A DNA stretch of 6,653 nt from the NCBI GenBank assembly GCA_030150335.1, contig JASLGC010000031.1, positions 1 through 6,653 of the forward strand, written 5' to 3'. The translations under genes and the position numbers were made by a program. Of this stretch, positions 5,966 to 6,653 are shown piece after piece. This stretch comes from Flavobacterium sp. GTDB lineage: Bacteria; Bacteroidota; Bacteroidia; Flavobacteriales; Flavobacteriaceae. Position 1 is the stretch's first letter. The number at the start of each line of letters is the position of its first letter. Below the pieces are notes generated by a model. The model had not been told where the DNA came from, searched no databases, and worked only from the letters and a program-made list of their open reading frames with translations.

Positions 5966-6653
5966 TTATCCGTTGTATGCTTCAACAATGATAGCGTTGT
6001 CGTGTAACATTTGTCTTAGCATGTTCTCAATTCCATTTTTTAATGTGAAAGTAGAAGATGGACATCCACTACAAGCACCTTGTAACATTACTAAAACTGT
6101 ATTTGTAGCTTCATCATAGTTTTGAAAAGCAATATTTCCACCATCAGCTTGAACTGCTGGTTTTACGTATTCTTCTAAGATGTTAATGATGCGTTGAGAT
6201 TTTTCATCTAAAGAATCAAAATGCTGTTCTGCATGCTCTTCAATTTCTTTTGTATCAGTAATTAATGACTCATCAACAGCTAATTTACCATCTTCTAAAA
6301 ATTCTTTGATAAATGATCTTGTAGAATTAACATACTCATTCCACTCATAAGCATCGTATTTAGAGATAGAAACGTAGTTCTCATCAATGAAGATTTCTTT
6401 AACGAAAGATAGTTTAAATAACTCTTTCGCAAGTGGAGATGCACTTGCTTCATCAATGTTTTTAAACTCTACTCCTTTTTTTGTTAATAATTTATTAGCA
6501 ACGAATTTTAACACTGCAGGATTTGGTGTTGATTCAGCATAAATTGTAATTGGTTGCTTTTTTATTTCTTTTTTAGAATCTATTAGGATTTTCTTACCTT
6601 TAGCGATGAAAAGTTCAATCTGATCAGCAACGGTCTCTTTTACTTCATCCCAT
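5966..6653 (-). CDS. NifU-family Fe-S scaffold protein, N-terminus outside window
   Basis: A cytoplasmic Fe-S cluster scaffold or carrier. The reading frame is open to the right edge (first whole codon TGG at 6652), giving 228 visible residues, so the start is outside the window. Residues 1-23 look like the end of a first Nfu_N domain (WDEVKETVADQIELFIAKGK). Residues 35-126 are a complete Nfu_N domain with ESTPNPAVLKFVANK (40-54), FKNIDEA (63-69) and a matching tail beginning at W104. After an acidic linker, residues 154-228 are the NifU C-terminal domain with EEYVKPAVQADGGNIAF (160-176) and the cluster-binding CSGC (C194, C197). The W1-to-W104 offset suggests a tandem duplication and a full protein near 300 residues, the length I recall for flavobacterial homologs. 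A GTG at 6514 should not be taken as the start, because it falls inside the conserved ESTPNPAV motif. The family is certain; the client proteins are unknown. Confidence 0.93.
   Translation of the reverse strand, partial: WDEVKETVADQIELFIAKGKKILIDSKKEIKKQPITIYAESTPNPAVLKFVANKLLTKKGVEFKNIDEASASPLAKELFKLSFVKEIFIDENYVSISKYDAYEWNEYVNSTRSFIKEFLEDGKLAVDESLITDTKEIEEHAEQHFDSLDEKSQRIINILEEYVKPAVQADGGNIAFQNYDEATNTVLVMLQGACSGCPSSTFTLKNGIENMLRQMLHDNAIIVEAYNG

Noticed and set aside
6512..6514. GTG as the start of the NifU-family gene
   Set aside because: The frame stays open to the window edge, and the codons just upstream spell the conserved ESTPNPA of the Nfu_N domain, so this is an internal valine codon.

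Overview
The window looks like ordinary chromosome from a low-GC member of the Bacteroidota, most likely a flavobacterium (Flavobacterium or Myroides type). The reasons are the AT-rich base composition, A/T-rich leaders without clear Shine-Dalgarno sequences, a PiT phosphate carrier fused to a PhoU-like tail, and a NifU-family protein that appears to carry two Nfu_N domains. The genus is an inference. No tRNA, rRNA, CRISPR array, intact mobile element or defence system is visible.

Layout. (1) Bases 1-48 are probably the last 15 codons of a + strand gene, closed by a strong terminator (69-110). (2) About 370 bases (111-485) hold no gene, but contain a 10-bp inverted repeat, a spaced 8-bp direct repeat and a motif that loosely resembles an insertion-sequence end. 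(3) On the minus strand, a thioredoxin-fold DUF255 (YyaL/SPATA20-type) protein is followed three bases later by a small MscS mechanosensitive channel. The pair reads as one operon ending at a terminator just before base 486. (4) A 150-base divergent control region (3323-3472) separates that operon from (5) a + strand 759-residue PiT inorganic phosphate transporter with its own terminator. (6) A convergent minus-strand NifU-family iron-sulfur scaffold protein runs off the right edge; its true start lies outside the window.

Functionally the window combines phosphate uptake (PiT-PhoU fusion), osmotic safety (MscS), a cytoplasmic thioredoxin-like protein of unsettled role, and iron-sulfur cluster delivery (NifU). 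I see no evidence that these form one pathway. The most interesting sequence is the divergent control region. It has four TAAC repeats at 11/10/11-bp spacing, which is the geometry of Pho boxes bound by PhoB/PhoP regulators, placed directly upstream of a phosphate transporter. Next to them, on the DUF255 side, is a perfect 9-bp dyad. I found no clearly new multi-gene system; the rest looks like housekeeping sequence.
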